DNA of 64,000 nt from Astropecten irregularis (taxonomy: Eukaryota > Echinodermata > Asteroidea > Paxillosida > Astropectinidae), in assembly GCA_963971285.1 (NCBI GenBank), contig OZ020262.1, positions 5,179,036 to 5,243,035 of the forward strand, in the 5' to 3' direction. The notes below the pieces were generated by a model that was not told the DNA's origin, ran no database searches, and worked only from the letters and a program-made list of their open reading frames with translations. Below are positions 22,401 through 31,446 of the stretch, in pieces. Within the stretch, counting starts at the first letter, position 1. The number at the start of each line of letters is the position of its first letter. Position numbers and translations under genes: made by a program.

Positions 22401-22740
22401 AAATATCACAACGTTTACGTGTAAGTTAATGGAACCACGTGCGATTTGTTTGTCCCTACTTCTGAATGTGACGAAAGTCCTTCAGTTTGTTGACTTTGTT
22501 CCTTAGTTTCTAAATTCACAATATTTCTTGTGTTTACAGCTTGCCAGCCGCTCATTGCACCACCAGACTACTCCATCCTTCCTATTGAAGTTACACACAG
22601 AGGATTCTGGGTGCAAGACCACCCAGCTGCTGGAGACGGACCCATCCAACCTCCTGCACATGACGCAGTGCCTAGAGGGCGCTCTTGCCGAGGTCAAGAA
22701 TCAGCATTGTCGCAGAATTATGAGGAACATTAATAAATGA
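16471..22740 (+). CDS. COMMD2: COMM domain-containing protein 2, 200 aa, 5 exons
   Basis: Exons 16471-16537, 18255-18332, 21189-21271, 21773-21946 and 22540-22740. All junctions are GT/AG and the sum is 201 codons including TGA. Human COMMD2 is 199 aa. The N-terminal helical domain starts MLLVLEDEHKEHLNFL and continues with EFCRIAMEFIRKG and VVEGLMYLLTESAKLM. Exon 4 has the family-typical ILTLGFSEELKQALLQLYLD and LPHYHNLEWRLDIE, which opens the COMM domain; exon 5 ends with HCRRIMRNINK. COMMD proteins form hetero-decamers and the Commander complex with CCDC22/CCDC93 for endosomal cargo recycling and NF-kB control. Introns 1 and 2 are swollen by nested transposons, yet every splice site survives. 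The P element sits just upstream of the ATG. No frameshift or stop is seen. Confidence 0.95.
16896..17693. mobile_element. Harbinger-like MITE in COMMD2 intron 1, split by a MULE-like element
   Basis: Ends GGTCGATTTCACAAAG and TTTGGTGAAATCGACC are inverted. The core TCGATTTCACAAAGC is shared with the termini of the autonomous Harbinger at 54031-62465. After removing the 642-bp insert and one 9-bp repeat, the MITE is about 147 bp. Its own target duplication is not clear (flanks are G- and C-runs). Confidence 0.7.
16972..17613. mobile_element. 642-bp palindromic MULE-like element with 9-bp target duplication
   Basis: Starts TAGTCCGAGTAACTTGGACC and ends with its complement. The arms pair for roughly 280 bases around a short centre (GGTCGGCCATCTTGG). 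ATCATAACC is directly repeated at 16963-16971 and 17614-17622. Long inverted repeats with a 9-bp duplication are the hallmark of Mutator-like elements. A one-armed copy lies at 34575-34934. The 62-98-codon frames here are palindrome artefacts. Confidence 0.85.
17960..18075. repeat. tRNA-related SINE fragment
   Basis: TTTGAATCCCAGCCGAACCA followed by GCGCATGATTTGTTCATGTGCACTC matches the segment at 48790-48855 (TTCGAATCCCATCTGAGCCA, GCGCATAATTTATTTCATGTGCACT). It looks like a decayed copy of a tRNA-derived SINE in COMMD2 intron 1. Confidence 0.55.
18389..20853. repeat. tRNA-derived foldback repeat, copy 2, split by a MULE-like element
   Basis: The left half (18389-18618, minus-strand tRNA-like 18410-18482) and right half (20704-20853, plus-strand tRNA-like 20761-20834, GGGCTGGATAGCTCAGTTGG) together match copy 1 at 6767-7176. 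They are separated exactly by the 2,085-bp insertion. Lies in COMMD2 intron 2. Confidence 0.85.
18619..20703. mobile_element. 2,085-bp MULE-like element with ~400-bp inverted repeats and 9-bp target duplication
   Basis: Starts TAGTTGCGATGATCGTAACC and ends with the exact complement. The two arms match almost base for base to about 19022 and 20300. GGCTTCTGA is repeated at 18610-18618 and 20704-20712, and removing the insert restores the host repeat perfectly. The interior has no transposase. It contains two roughly 120-bp direct repeats (GAGCCGGCCG...GTGAGCCACCGTCCGT at 19455 and 19575) and GC-rich sequence unlike the arms. It is therefore non-autonomous, of Mutator type by structure. The minus frames at 19314-19782 and 20037-20351 have no recognisable domain; captured host sequence is possible. 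Confidence 0.88.
20865..21035. repeat. Half copy of the GGTGTCACC/AACCTACC foldback repeat
   Basis: GAAGCTTTGCATGGTGGAAG ... GACACCATG ... GTGTGGTTCTGA ... GTCTCGACGTTCC matches one arm of 57541-57781 and the copy at 27936-28085. Confidence 0.6.
21340..21720. repeat. tRNA-derived foldback repeat fragments
   Basis: Carries CCCAAGGATCATTTTA..GCAATGCTACAACCTGAG twice (21350, 21685) and a minus-strand tRNA-like stretch (GGAGCAGGATTCGAACCTGC at 21518). A rearranged copy of the family at 6767-7176, in introns 3 of COMMD2. Confidence 0.65.
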
Positions 22741-23215
22741 AATGTATATAATTTTATAATCAGAGTACAGTAATACGCCTGATTCACGCTGCATCCATCT
22801 TGTCACCTTTCTTGTATACCCACTGGAAAAGATAATACTAAATTCTACAATGAAAACGGGTACCAGACTACTTTGAATCCAAGCCTCGGTTTGCCGGATT
22901 GCACTGCTTCGAATGTAGGATGGATGCACCGTGAATAAGGTCTATTGGATGTACATATGCAGTTATCTCCGACCTGCGACTGGTCGAATGTGGAGGCCAC
23001 ATTGGTAGTTGGTGCCGTTAGCTATTTCTAAGCAAGTGTCACTTTGAAATGGTGCACAGAGCTACATACATATCCATGATGTAAGAGACTTCTAGCATGA
23101 TCAACAGTTGACCAGATAATGACTTATTTATGAATTGTGGAATAAATGGAAAGATTTTGACATAGAGAAAGAACACAGAAACAGTTTGAACGTGTGATAG
23201 CTTTGTTGAATGTTA
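22741..23215 (+). other. COMMD2 3' UTR and downstream spacer
   Basis: No further coding sequence. AATAAA at 23141-23146, 400 bp past the stop, is a candidate polyadenylation signal, and an AATAAA also overlaps the stop codon. The minisatellite begins immediately after. Confidence 0.4.
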
Positions 23216-23780
23216 GACAAGTCGACCCCGGGACAACTTGACTCGAGAAAAGTGGACTTCAAAGACAAACTCGACTCCGAAACAGCTTGACTGCAAAGAC
23301 AACTCGACCCTGGGACAACTTGACTCGAGACAAGTGGACTTCAAAGACAACTCGACTCAGAGACAGCTTGACTGCACAGACAACTCGACCCCAGGACAAT
23401 TTGACTCGAGGCAAGTGGACTTTTAAGACAACTCGACTCCAAGACAGCTTGATTGCTAAGACAACTCGACCCTGGGTCAACTCGACTTGAGACAAGTGGA
23501 CTTTAAAGACAACTCGACTCCAAGACATCTTGACTGCTAAGACAACTCGACCCTGGGACAACTCAACTCGAGACAAGTGGACTTTAAAGACAACTCGACC
23601 CTTGGACAACTTGACTTCTAAGACAACTCGACCCCGGGACAACTTGACTCTAGACAAGTGGACGTCAAAGACAACTCGTCTCTGAGACAGCTTGACTGCA
23701 AAGGCAACTCGAGTCCGAGACATCTCGACCGCAAAGGCAACTCTAGTTGTCTCGGACTTGAGTTGCCTTTGCGGTAGACT
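23216..23780. repeat. Minisatellite of GACAACTCGAC units, ~81-bp higher-order period
   Basis: Variants of GACAACTCGACCCTGGGACA, ACTTGACTCGAGACAAGTGG and ACTTCAAAGACAACTCGACT repeat. The composite spacing is 81 bp (23298 to 23379). Divisibility by 3 keeps a 154-codon minus frame open (23259-23723); it is a repeat artefact. The right end is a perfect small palindrome (CGCAAAGGCAACTC..GAGTTGCCTTTGCG at 23730-23775). Confidence 0.88.
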
Positions 23781-23872
23781 TGTCTAGTGCCAGTTTTGTC
23801 AACAGGTGCTTCATGTCATGTATAAAAGCACCCCTTAATTTGAAATGGATTATGCTTACAATCCACACGCAT

Positions 23873-24210
23873 TCCATGAAACATTCAAGTAGCTCAAAGA
23901 ACCCATTTCTATCATAAAAATTGGTCCATTTATTATCAGTGAGGGAAATTGAGGCCATTTCAGTAACTTTGATTTTTCGTCTAGAATTGATAAAATGGCA
24001 AGGGGTACCACTTGTCGTTTTTGTCACTTTGGCCCAAAACTGACTTTTCCCCAAAGTGTTCCAAATAGGTGTCTCATGATCAGAGCACAAAGAACTTATG
24101 TCTATCATAAAAACTGGTCTATTTATTATCTGCGAGAAAAATTTAGGCCATTTCAGGAACTTTGATTTTCCATCCAAAATTGAAAAAATGGCAACTGGTA
24201 CCCCTTGGCT
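23873..24210. repeat. 187-bp satellite, left outlying copies
   Basis: Two diverged units in the same orientation as the main array at 26093-27555 (GCACAAAGAAC..TCTATCATAAAA, GAGGCCATTTCAG, CAAGGGGTACC, CCCAAAACTGAC). They are cut off from it by 24211-25780. Confidence 0.8.
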
Positions 24211-25055
24211 GGTATTCATAAAAACGTAGCATATGCTTTTACTTCACTTTTCAAGTATTTAGCATGCACCATAATTATTCATAAAAAGGGAAGGAATTGC
24301 ATATACTTTTAAGCATGTGCTTCAGGTAAAAGTATCTCCTTCAAGACATCGAGCAAATAGTAAAAGTAGAAGCATCTCCTTCTATACATATTCATAAAGA
24401 GTAGTATTAAGCATAAACTACAAGCATATCCTTGGAAAAATTCTAAGGTTGCTCCAGACCAGGCTTTAATGTCTTTAGTTATTACTTGTGCTTGGCGTGG
24501 CTGGCTACATTGAACTTGTGGAAGGTGCAGGGAGGAAAACAAATGTTTATAATGTCAGGCAGTTGTATTGGCCATCGTACTTCATGCGTTTTTATCATTT
24601 TGGTGAAGAAAATGTGGATTGGCTACATGTAGCTACCCGTCACATCTTCGTCCGACATGCTGCCTGATGTTACCTCAGTGTGGAATGGTTCAAGAGGCAG
24701 ATCTAGAGAGGGTTTTGCGGCGTTTAGCGCAGACCGATGTATTATTAGTAACTATCAGTATTATAAATGGAGACCGAAAATGAGCACCCTTTAAAATACT
24801 GGTAATTTTAAAACCATTTTCATACATGCATGTGATTTGAATGTTTTTTGCCCTATAATTGCAGAAAAATCTTGACAACAAATATTCTGTTCTGTAAACG
24901 AAGAATTTGATGTGCTCTAGCCATGACACGTCCCTCGATAAGTTTTTCAGATTGCGACTCAGTTTAGGACTTGATTTCATCAAAATAATATACACGTTTT
25001 GCTTTCCAACCCCCTTGTGGTTTTCTGAAGGCTAAATCTGCCCCAACTGTTCGGA
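24211..25055. other. Insert interrupting the satellite array
   Basis: Begins inside a satellite unit after GGTACCCCTTGG. It contains repeated TATTCATAAA and AAGTATCTCCTTC motifs (24215-24440) and then unique AT-rich sequence. No exon or terminal repeats could be defined. Confidence 0.4.
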
Positions 25056-25059
25056 CTCA

Positions 25060-25785
25060 TCTGTTCCCCCAGTATGGTAGCTCCCCCAGTATGGTAGTTC
25101 CCCCAATATGGTAGTACCCCCCTAGTAGTTCCCCCAGTATGGAGTAGTAGCCCCGGTAGTTCCCCCAGTATGGAGTATAGTGCCCCCAATATAGTAGTTC
25201 CCCCAGTAATTGAGTAGTGCCCCCCCCAACCCCCCCCCCCCCCGGTAGTTCCCCCAGTATGGAGTAGTGCCCCCTAGTAGTTCTCCCAATATGGAGTAGT
25301 GCCCCCGGTAGTTCCCCTAGTAGTTCCTCAGTATGAATTTAAGTAGTGCCCCCCGGTAGTTCCCCCAGTAGTTCCCCCAGTATGGAGTAGTGCCCACCGG
25401 TAGTTCCCCCAGTATGAAGTAGTGCCCCCCCCCCCCCCCCCCCCCCCCCCGTAGTTCCCCCAGTAGTTCCCCCAGTATGGAGTAGTGCCCCCTAGTAGTT
25501 CTCCCAATATGGAGTAGTGCCCCCCGGTAGTTCCCCTAGTAGTTCCCCAGTATGAAGTAGTGCCCCCCGGTAGTTCCCCCAGTAGTTCCCCCAGTATGGA
25601 GTAGTGCCCCCTAGTAGTTCTCCCAGTATGGAGTAGTGCCCCCCGGTAGTTCCCCTAGTAGTTCCCCCAGTATGAAGTAGTGCCCCCGGTAGTTCCCCTA
25701 GTAGTTCCCCCAGTATGAAGTAGTGCCCCCAGTAGTTCCCCTAGTAGTTCCCCCAGTACTAGTGCCCCCCAGGTAGTGCCCTGAA
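25060..25785. repeat. C-rich minisatellite (GTAGTTCCCCCAGTATGGAG units)
   Basis: About twenty-five variants of TAGTTCCCCCAGTATGGAGTAGTGCCCCC in tandem, including two long C runs (25218-25243 and 25427-25450). The complementary strand carries many G runs. Non-coding; the TTGGTTGGLL-type frames are repeat translation. Confidence 0.9.
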
Positions 25786-25843
25786 GCACAAATAAACCAT
25801 TTCTATCATAACAACGGGTATATTTATTATCTGCGAGGGGAAT

Positions 25844-26092
25844 GCGCGGTATTTTTGAACGCATGAGGGCGCTGTTAGGTGTACAACTTTATTTACTTCT
25901 TGGGGTACGGTCCGGTTAATTGTCAATTGAGCGGAGGTCATCTACGGACAATTTTGTCTTTTAGGATACGATAGAAGTGTATATTTTTTACTACGAGTTG
26001 TATTCTGACACGGCGGTACACAAGAACAAGGCAATGTTAAATGACCCCCGGAAGTAATTCGAAGCGCCCTCAAGTGTTCAAAAATACCGCGC
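25844..26092. mobile_element. MITE with GCGCGGTATTTTTGAAC ends inserted in the satellite
   Basis: GCGCGGTATTTTTGAACGC and its complement GTTCAAAAATACCGCGC form the ends; GAGGGCGC / GCGCCCTC also pair. Satellite sequence reads GAGGGGAAT before and ATTGAGGCC after, against GAGGGGAATTGAGGCC in intact units, giving a 2-bp AT duplication. Confidence 0.85.
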
Positions 26093-27555
26093 ATTGAGGC
26101 CATTTCAGAAACTTTGATTTTTCATCCAAAATTGAAAAAATTGCAAGGTGTACCCCTTGTCGTTTTTGCCATTTTTGGCCCAAAACTGACTTTTTCCCAA
26201 AATGTTCCAAAAAGGTGTCTCAAAGCACAAAGAACCCATTTCTATCATAAAACGAGTCTATTTATTATCTGCGAGGGGAATTGAGGCCATTTCAGAAACT
26301 TTGATTTTTCATCCAAAATTGAAAAAATTGCAAGGGGTACCCCTTGTCGTTTTTGCCATTTTTGGCCCAAAACTGACTTTTTCCCAAAATGTTCCAAATA
26401 GGTGTCTCAAAGCACAAAGAACCCATTTCTATCATAAAACGAGTCTATTTATTATCTGCGAGGGGAATTGAGGCCATTTTAGGAACTTTGATTTTTCATC
26501 CAAAATTGAAAAAAATTGCAAGGGGTATCCCTAGTCGTTTTTGCCATTTTTGGCCCAAAACTGACTTTTTCCCAAAATGTTCCAAATAGGTGTCTCAAAG
26601 CACAATGAACCCATTTCTATCATAAAACGGGTCTATTTATTATCTGCGAGGGGAATTGAGGCCATTTCAGGAACTTTGATTTTTCATCCAAAATTGAAAA
26701 AATTGTCGTTTTTGCCATTTTTGGCCCAAAACTGACTTTTTTCCGAAGTGTTCCAAATCTTCTTAATAGGTATCTCAAAGCACAAAGAACCCATTTCTAT
26801 CATAAAACGGGTCTATTTATTATCTGCGAGGGGAATTGAGGCCATTTCAGGAACTTTGATTTTTCATCCAAAATTGAAAAAATTGCAAGGGGTACCCCTT
26901 GTCGTTTTTGCCATTTTTGGCCCAAAACTAACTTTTTCCCAAAATGTTCCAAATAGGTGTCTCAAAGCACAATGAACCCATTTCTATCATAAAACGAGTC
27001 TATTTATTATCTGCGAGGGGAATTAAGGCCATTTCAGGAACTTTGATTTTTCATCCAAAATTGAAAAAAGTGCAAGGGGTACCCCTTGTCGTTTTTGCCA
27101 TTTTTGGCCCAAAACTAACTTTTTCCCAAAATGTTCCAAATAGGTGTCTCAAAGCACAATGAACCCATTTCTATCATAAAACGAGTCTATTTATTATCTG
27201 CGAGGGGAATTGAGGCCATTTCTGGAACTTCATCCAAAATTGAAAAAATTGCAAGGGGTACCCCTTGTCGTTTTTGCCATTTTTGGCCCAAAACTGACTT
27301 TTTCCCAAAATGTTCCAAATAGGTGTCTCAAAGCACAATGAACCCATTTCTATCATAAAACGAGTCTATTTATTATCTGCGAGGGGAATTGAGGCCATTT
27401 CAGGAACTTTGATTTTTCATCCAAAATTGAAAAAATTGCAAGGGGTACCCCTTGTCGTTTTTGCCATTTTTGGCCCAAAACTGACTTTTTCCCGAAGTGT
27501 TCCAAATCTTCTTAATGGGTGTCTCAAAGCACAAAGAACCCATTTCTATCATTAA
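26093..27555. repeat. 187-bp satellite array (about 8 units)
   Basis: Units of about 187 bp (GCACAA at 26222, 26409, 26596 and so on) run CATTTCTATCATAAAACGAG, GAGGCCATTTCAGGAAC, CAAGGGGTACCCCTTGTCG, CAAAACTGACTTTTTCCC. Two units about 750 bp apart carry the same ATCTTCTTAAT insertion (26757, 27505), suggesting a four-unit higher-order duplication. Single units have small deletions (27225, 26703). Confidence 0.93.
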
Positions 27556-27559
27556 AACT

Positions 27560-28837
27560 TTAAAAATAATGCCATGTATGTAATATCCATGTTGCTTGTA
27601 CAGATAGATTGATAGATAGATGGATTTTTTAAAACAAAGAACTTCAAGTTCAAAAATATTATATGCATTCTAAAAACGTGTGTATTTATTATCTTATAAT
27701 TCAAGCAATTATTCTATTGGCTAATTGGGTAATGACTTATTTCAGTCCATTTTGTTTTGGATATGTTCATTACTTAATCACTATCATTCATGATAAACCT
27801 CTAAATGATAAATTTGACAAATTTTGGGAAAATACATATTGGACAGCCATTCAGATCTCAATTTGAATACAGGTATAGCCCCGTTGAACAATCAAATTCA
27901 AACATTTCAAATAATTGTAAATGAGACTTGAAGCTATGCATGGTGGAAGTACTATAAGAAAGAAGGTAGGTTTGCAGTGACACCATGTAATCTCTTCTGT
28001 GAGAGTGTGTGGTTCTGAGAAGAACCGTTGGTATAATCTCGACGTTCCGAAAAGTGTGCTCTGTTCGTCCTCAGGAGAGTGACTGGTTCAAATAATTGTG
28101 CAAGCTGTCCATGGTATGTATACTCGACAAAACAAAATAATGTAAAGTAATCTTTACTACCATTTGCTATTCTTGCAAAATAGGTACCTTTATCAAAATA
28201 GACATAAACTCCTCTTAGGAATGATCAATTTGTTTCATTCTTTTTTCTAATAAGCATAAGAGAATGCTTGTTAAATATAATTATGCTTTACTGAACTTTT
28301 GAGTGTCATTTGTTTCTTTTAAAAAACATCACCAATCCTGGTCAACTTCTTTTTGACTCACCCTGTACATGCACACTGCATACAAAACAGTCATTACGCA
28401 TTTATGCTACACGATTCGCTTTTTAAGCACAACACCACTTATTTTATAAGTACTGATTTTCGTTTGTATTAAAAATTAATAATCATTAAATTTCTTAAAT
28501 AATCAACCAGTTATCAGGTTATTATCATTAAGTGCAACTGAAAAATCATTGGTAGCAAAATACATTGTAAAATATTTCTGTAAATTACAGCATTAAAATA
28601 AATATTGTAATAAAAAAGAAATAATATTTCGTAATCATTCAATGATTCATTAAAAAATGACTTGTCCTTTATAAGGCTCAAGAATCACGACACATCAGAA
28701 AAAGTTTTAAAAATCATTATTTCCTATTTAATGGTTTTTTTTAGTGACCTACGGTATTTCTAATGGCAAATGGGAAAAAGCTTTTGATCTATCATTTAAT
28801 TTTGATAATAAATATCCTCCAGAAATGTCATACAATT
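27560..28837. other. AT-rich spacer with one half foldback repeat
   Basis: No exon is supportable. 27936-28085 is one arm of the foldback family also at 57541-57781. The rest is AT-rich, unique-looking sequence. Confidence 0.45.
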
Positions 28838-29140
28838 TAAAGGTATAATACATGATTGGTAAACTTCACAGAACAGCACCCACACTTTGTCTGATCAAGC
28901 ATGTACATGAAATGGTAACCTGTGAAAATTTGAGCTCAATCAGACATCTGAGTCAAGAGAAAAAAGCGAAAACCTGATTCAATTTTTCTTATAAAACATG
29001 AAGAATGGTTTTGATCTTACTTCAAGATCAAAACTGTTTTTGGTTCTAGCTTTACTAAATTCCTGGATAAATACAACATTTCAGGCGGACACATTTACAC
29101 GGTATGTTTCTACCAGCACCATCTTCATACCCTGATAGCT
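28838..29140. mobile_element. TTAA-type MITE family B copy
   Basis: Starts TTAAAGGTATAATACATGATTGG and carries the family hallmarks GAGCTCAATCAGACATCTGA and CGGTATGTTTCTACCA. Right end lost at the next MITE. Confidence 0.65.
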
Positions 29141-29149
29141 TTCATAGGG

Positions 29150-29382
29150 CGTTTATGAAACGGAGGCTCAGGCTCTGTCTCAGGCTCCGGCTCCATTTCT
29201 GAAATAACGGGTATCAAAATAGAGGCTTTTGGTTGCGGTTCGGAAGTAGATTCTCTGGTTTGAAAAGGAAAACAGAGCTCCAGCTTCAATGAAAAACCAC
29301 AACCTATATTTTCAGGATATGGATGTCAGAGCTGGAGCCTGAGCCTTAGCCTGAGCCTAAGCCTACGTTTTGTAAACGCCCT
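29150..29382. mobile_element. MITE with GGCTCAGGCTC terminal inverted repeats, copy 2
   Basis: AGGGCGTTTATGAAACGGAG at the left and CTACGTTTTGTAAACGCCCT at the right. Ends 7 bases into the intron that follows the putative minus-strand exon 29390-29572. Confidence 0.8.
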
Positions 29383-29389
29383 CTCTTAC

Positions 29390-29572
29390 TTGTTCAACAA
29401 GAGACAGGAACTTGGAATGATTCAACCACATGACATGGAAGAAGCCGTTATCATCGTGAACCCTTCCGCCCAGGAAGCGTCTATGACAGTTCCCCGAAAG
29501 ACCCCGATATACTGCACCAATATGATGATTTCTTTGTTGTGTCCATTGAATTGCAATGAATGAGGGTACTGT
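29390..29572 (-). CDS. Putative coding exon, unidentified protein
   Basis: On the minus strand an acceptor (CCTTTCCTTCCAG) and donor (CAA|GTAAGAG) enclose 183 bp that is open over all 61 codons (TVPSFIAIQWTQQRNHHIGA ... FLSLVEQ). A second frame is open for about 50 codons before a TGA. It could instead follow the exon 29938-30189 if that exon used the donor AAC|GTGAGA at its end. I recognise no family and cannot decide which frame is used. The neighbouring minus-strand exons suggest one gene. Confidence 0.4.
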
Positions 29573-29654
29573 CTGGAAGGAAAGGTTCAATGAAACTTTA
29601 TTGTCCCCCAAAATGGGCTCATTGTGGTGAAGCTACTTGATGATTTGCATTTAA

Positions 29655-29850
29655 GTAGATCGTCTTTTTCGAGCTAAACTGAGACTTAGGCTCAGGCTCC
29701 AGCTCTGACATCTATATGCTGAAAATATATGTTGTGGATTTTCATTGAAGCTGAAGATGTGTTTTCCTTTTCAAACCAGATAATCTACTTCAGAACCACA
29801 GCCAAAAGCCTCTATTATGATACCCGTTACTTCAGAATCTAATAATCCTG
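29655..29850. mobile_element. Partial copy of the GGCTCAGGCTC MITE
   Basis: AGGCTCAGGCTCCAGCTCTG to GATACCCGTTACTTCAGAAT matches the interior of copies 1 and 2, with the right end missing. Confidence 0.7.
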
Positions 29851-29937
29851 GCCAGTTGGAACAAAAACCAGGCAGAAGGGGTTAAAGCGAATGTAGTCCA
29901 CTTGCCAACTTTGCCGTACCTTAGTGGAAAAATCGTC

Positions 29938-30189
29938 TCACGTTCCAACCTCCGGTTTCTTCATAACCACCCGCAGATTAGCAATGCTCTCCCGTAACCA
30001 CACCAGTGAGTCTTTGGTCCCCTGGAACTGCCTGTAGGCGCACCTCGTCTGCAGCTGAAGGAGGATCTTGTCGGTGATCTCCTCGCAGCGCCTGCAGAGG
30101 TAGGAGTCCACGTAGCTGGTGCCGTGTTGCTGGACGCTGCGACGGGACGGCCGAAGGTACAGGCACGGAGCCATGTCCCCCTCTACTCC
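29938..30189 (-). CDS. Putative terminal exon of an unidentified minus-strand gene
   Basis: Acceptor CCCGCTAG, then 83 codons (GVEGDMAPCLYLRPSRRS ... YLCRRCEEITDKILLQ ... VVMKKPEVGT) and a TGA. GC-rich, with codon use typical of real coding sequence and unlike the surrounding AT-rich DNA. It is in phase 0 with the exons at 31369-31446 and 32568-32681. I do not recognise the protein. The conserved-looking Cys pair (LCRRC) and Arg/Gln-rich helix suggest a structured C-terminal domain. Confidence 0.6.
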   Translation of the reverse strand, partial: GVEGDMAPCLYLRPSRRSVQQHGTSYVDSYLCRRCEEITDKILLQLQTRCAYRQFQGTKDSLVWLRESIANLRVVMKKPEVGT

Positions 30190-30339
30190 CTAGCGGGAAG
30201 ACAGATAGAGGAGCATCTTGGTAGATTAGGGTCAATCTTGAATAAAATGGAAGATTGAAAACGAATAAAAACCCTGCTACACTCAATTTTTCCCGTAGCT
30301 CACTTTTCAATGACTGGACTTATATCAATCCAAAACCAA

Positions 30340-30425
30340 AAGGGAAACTGTTTATTTCATGCTTGGAGGTAGGAGGGCCTGATGCGTTTCGATTCTAGCA
30401 GGATCTTTCTCAAAAGCTAAATGAC
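30340..30425. repeat. Fragment of the GATCCTGCTAGGATC dispersed repeat
   Basis: GGAGGTAGGAGGGCCTGATG and TCTAGCAGGATCTTTCTCAA match 2700-2760 and 18170-18215. Confidence 0.5.
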
Positions 30426-30599
30426 AAGAGGACAAGAACATGCAAGTCAAGATACACATGGATACACATGGATAAGAAGGGCTGGACAAAAGAGGGGTAT
30501 AGGGAGGGTGAGGGTGGGTACAATCAAAGGTGGACACCAACAAAGGTGTGGAGAAGGAAGGGGGACTGGGATTAACAAAGAAGGTCATGTGTTGGTTTT

Positions 30600-31000
30600 T
30601 ATTTCATTGGAAAGTGAACAAAGAAAAATTGACTGGAGCGGGATTCGAACCAGTGACCTCCTGAACACTGTACAGATGCTCTTCCAACAGTGTTGTAGTC
30701 GAGACCTGGAAGTCCGAGACCAAGACCGAGACCGAGACCTGATGGTTCGAGACCGAGACCAAGACCAAGACCAAGCTAGACCTGATGCCGAGAGGGGGAG
30801 ACCTGATGCCTCGAGACCGAGACACGAGACCTACAACACTGTCTACCAACTGAGCCATCCAGCCCTATGTTGGTGGTGTCCCCAATAGTCAATTATCTTT
30901 CTTCGTTTGGCAGTCAGAAGCCATGAAACCACGCACATACAGCTATATCCCAAGGATCATTTTATCGATACTCGCAGCAATGCTGCAGCCTGATGCAAAC
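30600..31000. repeat. tRNA-derived foldback repeat, copy 3
   Basis: GTGAACAAAGAAAAATTGAC, minus-strand tRNA-like GGAGCGGGATTCGAACC and CTGAGCCATCCAGCCC, then TTTGGCAGTCAGAAGCCATG. The tRNA-like part is split by a 154-bp hAT-type MITE. Confidence 0.8.
30688..30841. mobile_element. 154-bp hAT-type MITE inside a tRNA-like segment
   Basis: Starts CAGTGTTGTAGTCGAGACC and ends GAGACCTACAACACTG; CAGTGTTG is a classic hAT end. The 8 bases before (TCTTCCAA, 30680-30687) and after (TCTACCAA, 30842-30849) differ by one, fitting the 8-bp hAT duplication. Interior is repeats of GAGACCGAGACCAAGACC. Confidence 0.85.
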
Positions 31001-31175
31001 AATATTTATATGGGGATCACTTAATTATAAGGAGAACGCAACTGTTTAACCACTATCATCATCAAACATTCAAATAACCAAGAGGGAAGCTGACTGGCTT
31101 TTAATCCATTGAAAAGTGAACATAGAAAAAAAGGGAAACTGATTGTTTCTCATGTGGTTATTTGATGATTATACT

Positions 31176-31400
31176 GATCGCTCCTCCTATGATCTCAAAT
31201 GTATGTAAATTAGGTGGGTGGAGCCATTCATCATGAATATTCAATACCTTGAGTTGCACCTTAATGAAGGCGGTGACCTGCTTCTGATGCTCCTCCTATT
31301 AGCTCAAATGTATGTAAATTAAGTGGGTGGAGCTATTCATCATGAATATTCAATACCTTGAGTTGCACCTTAATGAAGGCGGTGACCTGCTTCTGATGCT
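31176..31400. repeat. Tandem duplication of ~112 bp including the end of an exon
   Basis: CTCAAATGTATGTAAATTAG to GTGACCTGCTTCTGATGCTC occurs at 31193-31290 and again at 31302-31401 with few differences. The right copy includes the last part of the coding exon 31369-31446 and its splice donor; the left copy is the duplicate in the intron. Confidence 0.88.
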
Positions 31401-31446
31401 CCGCCCATTCCTCCCCCTGCTCCTCAATGATCTTCTTCAAATCCGA
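31369..31446 (-). CDS. Internal exon of the unidentified minus-strand gene
   Basis: Acceptor TTTGTCAG and donor AAG|GTGCAA bound 78 bp, 26 codons in phase 0 (SDLKKIIEEQGEEWAEHQKQ then VTAFIK). Charged, helix-forming sequence. Upstream partner exon is 32568-32681, downstream partner 29938-30189. Family not recognised. Confidence 0.6.

Noticed and set aside
23259-23723. 154-codon minus-strand repeat protein
   Set aside because: Open only because the minisatellite period is divisible by 3.
26202-27555. Series of 60-89-codon frames
   Set aside because: Repeated translations of the 187-bp satellite.
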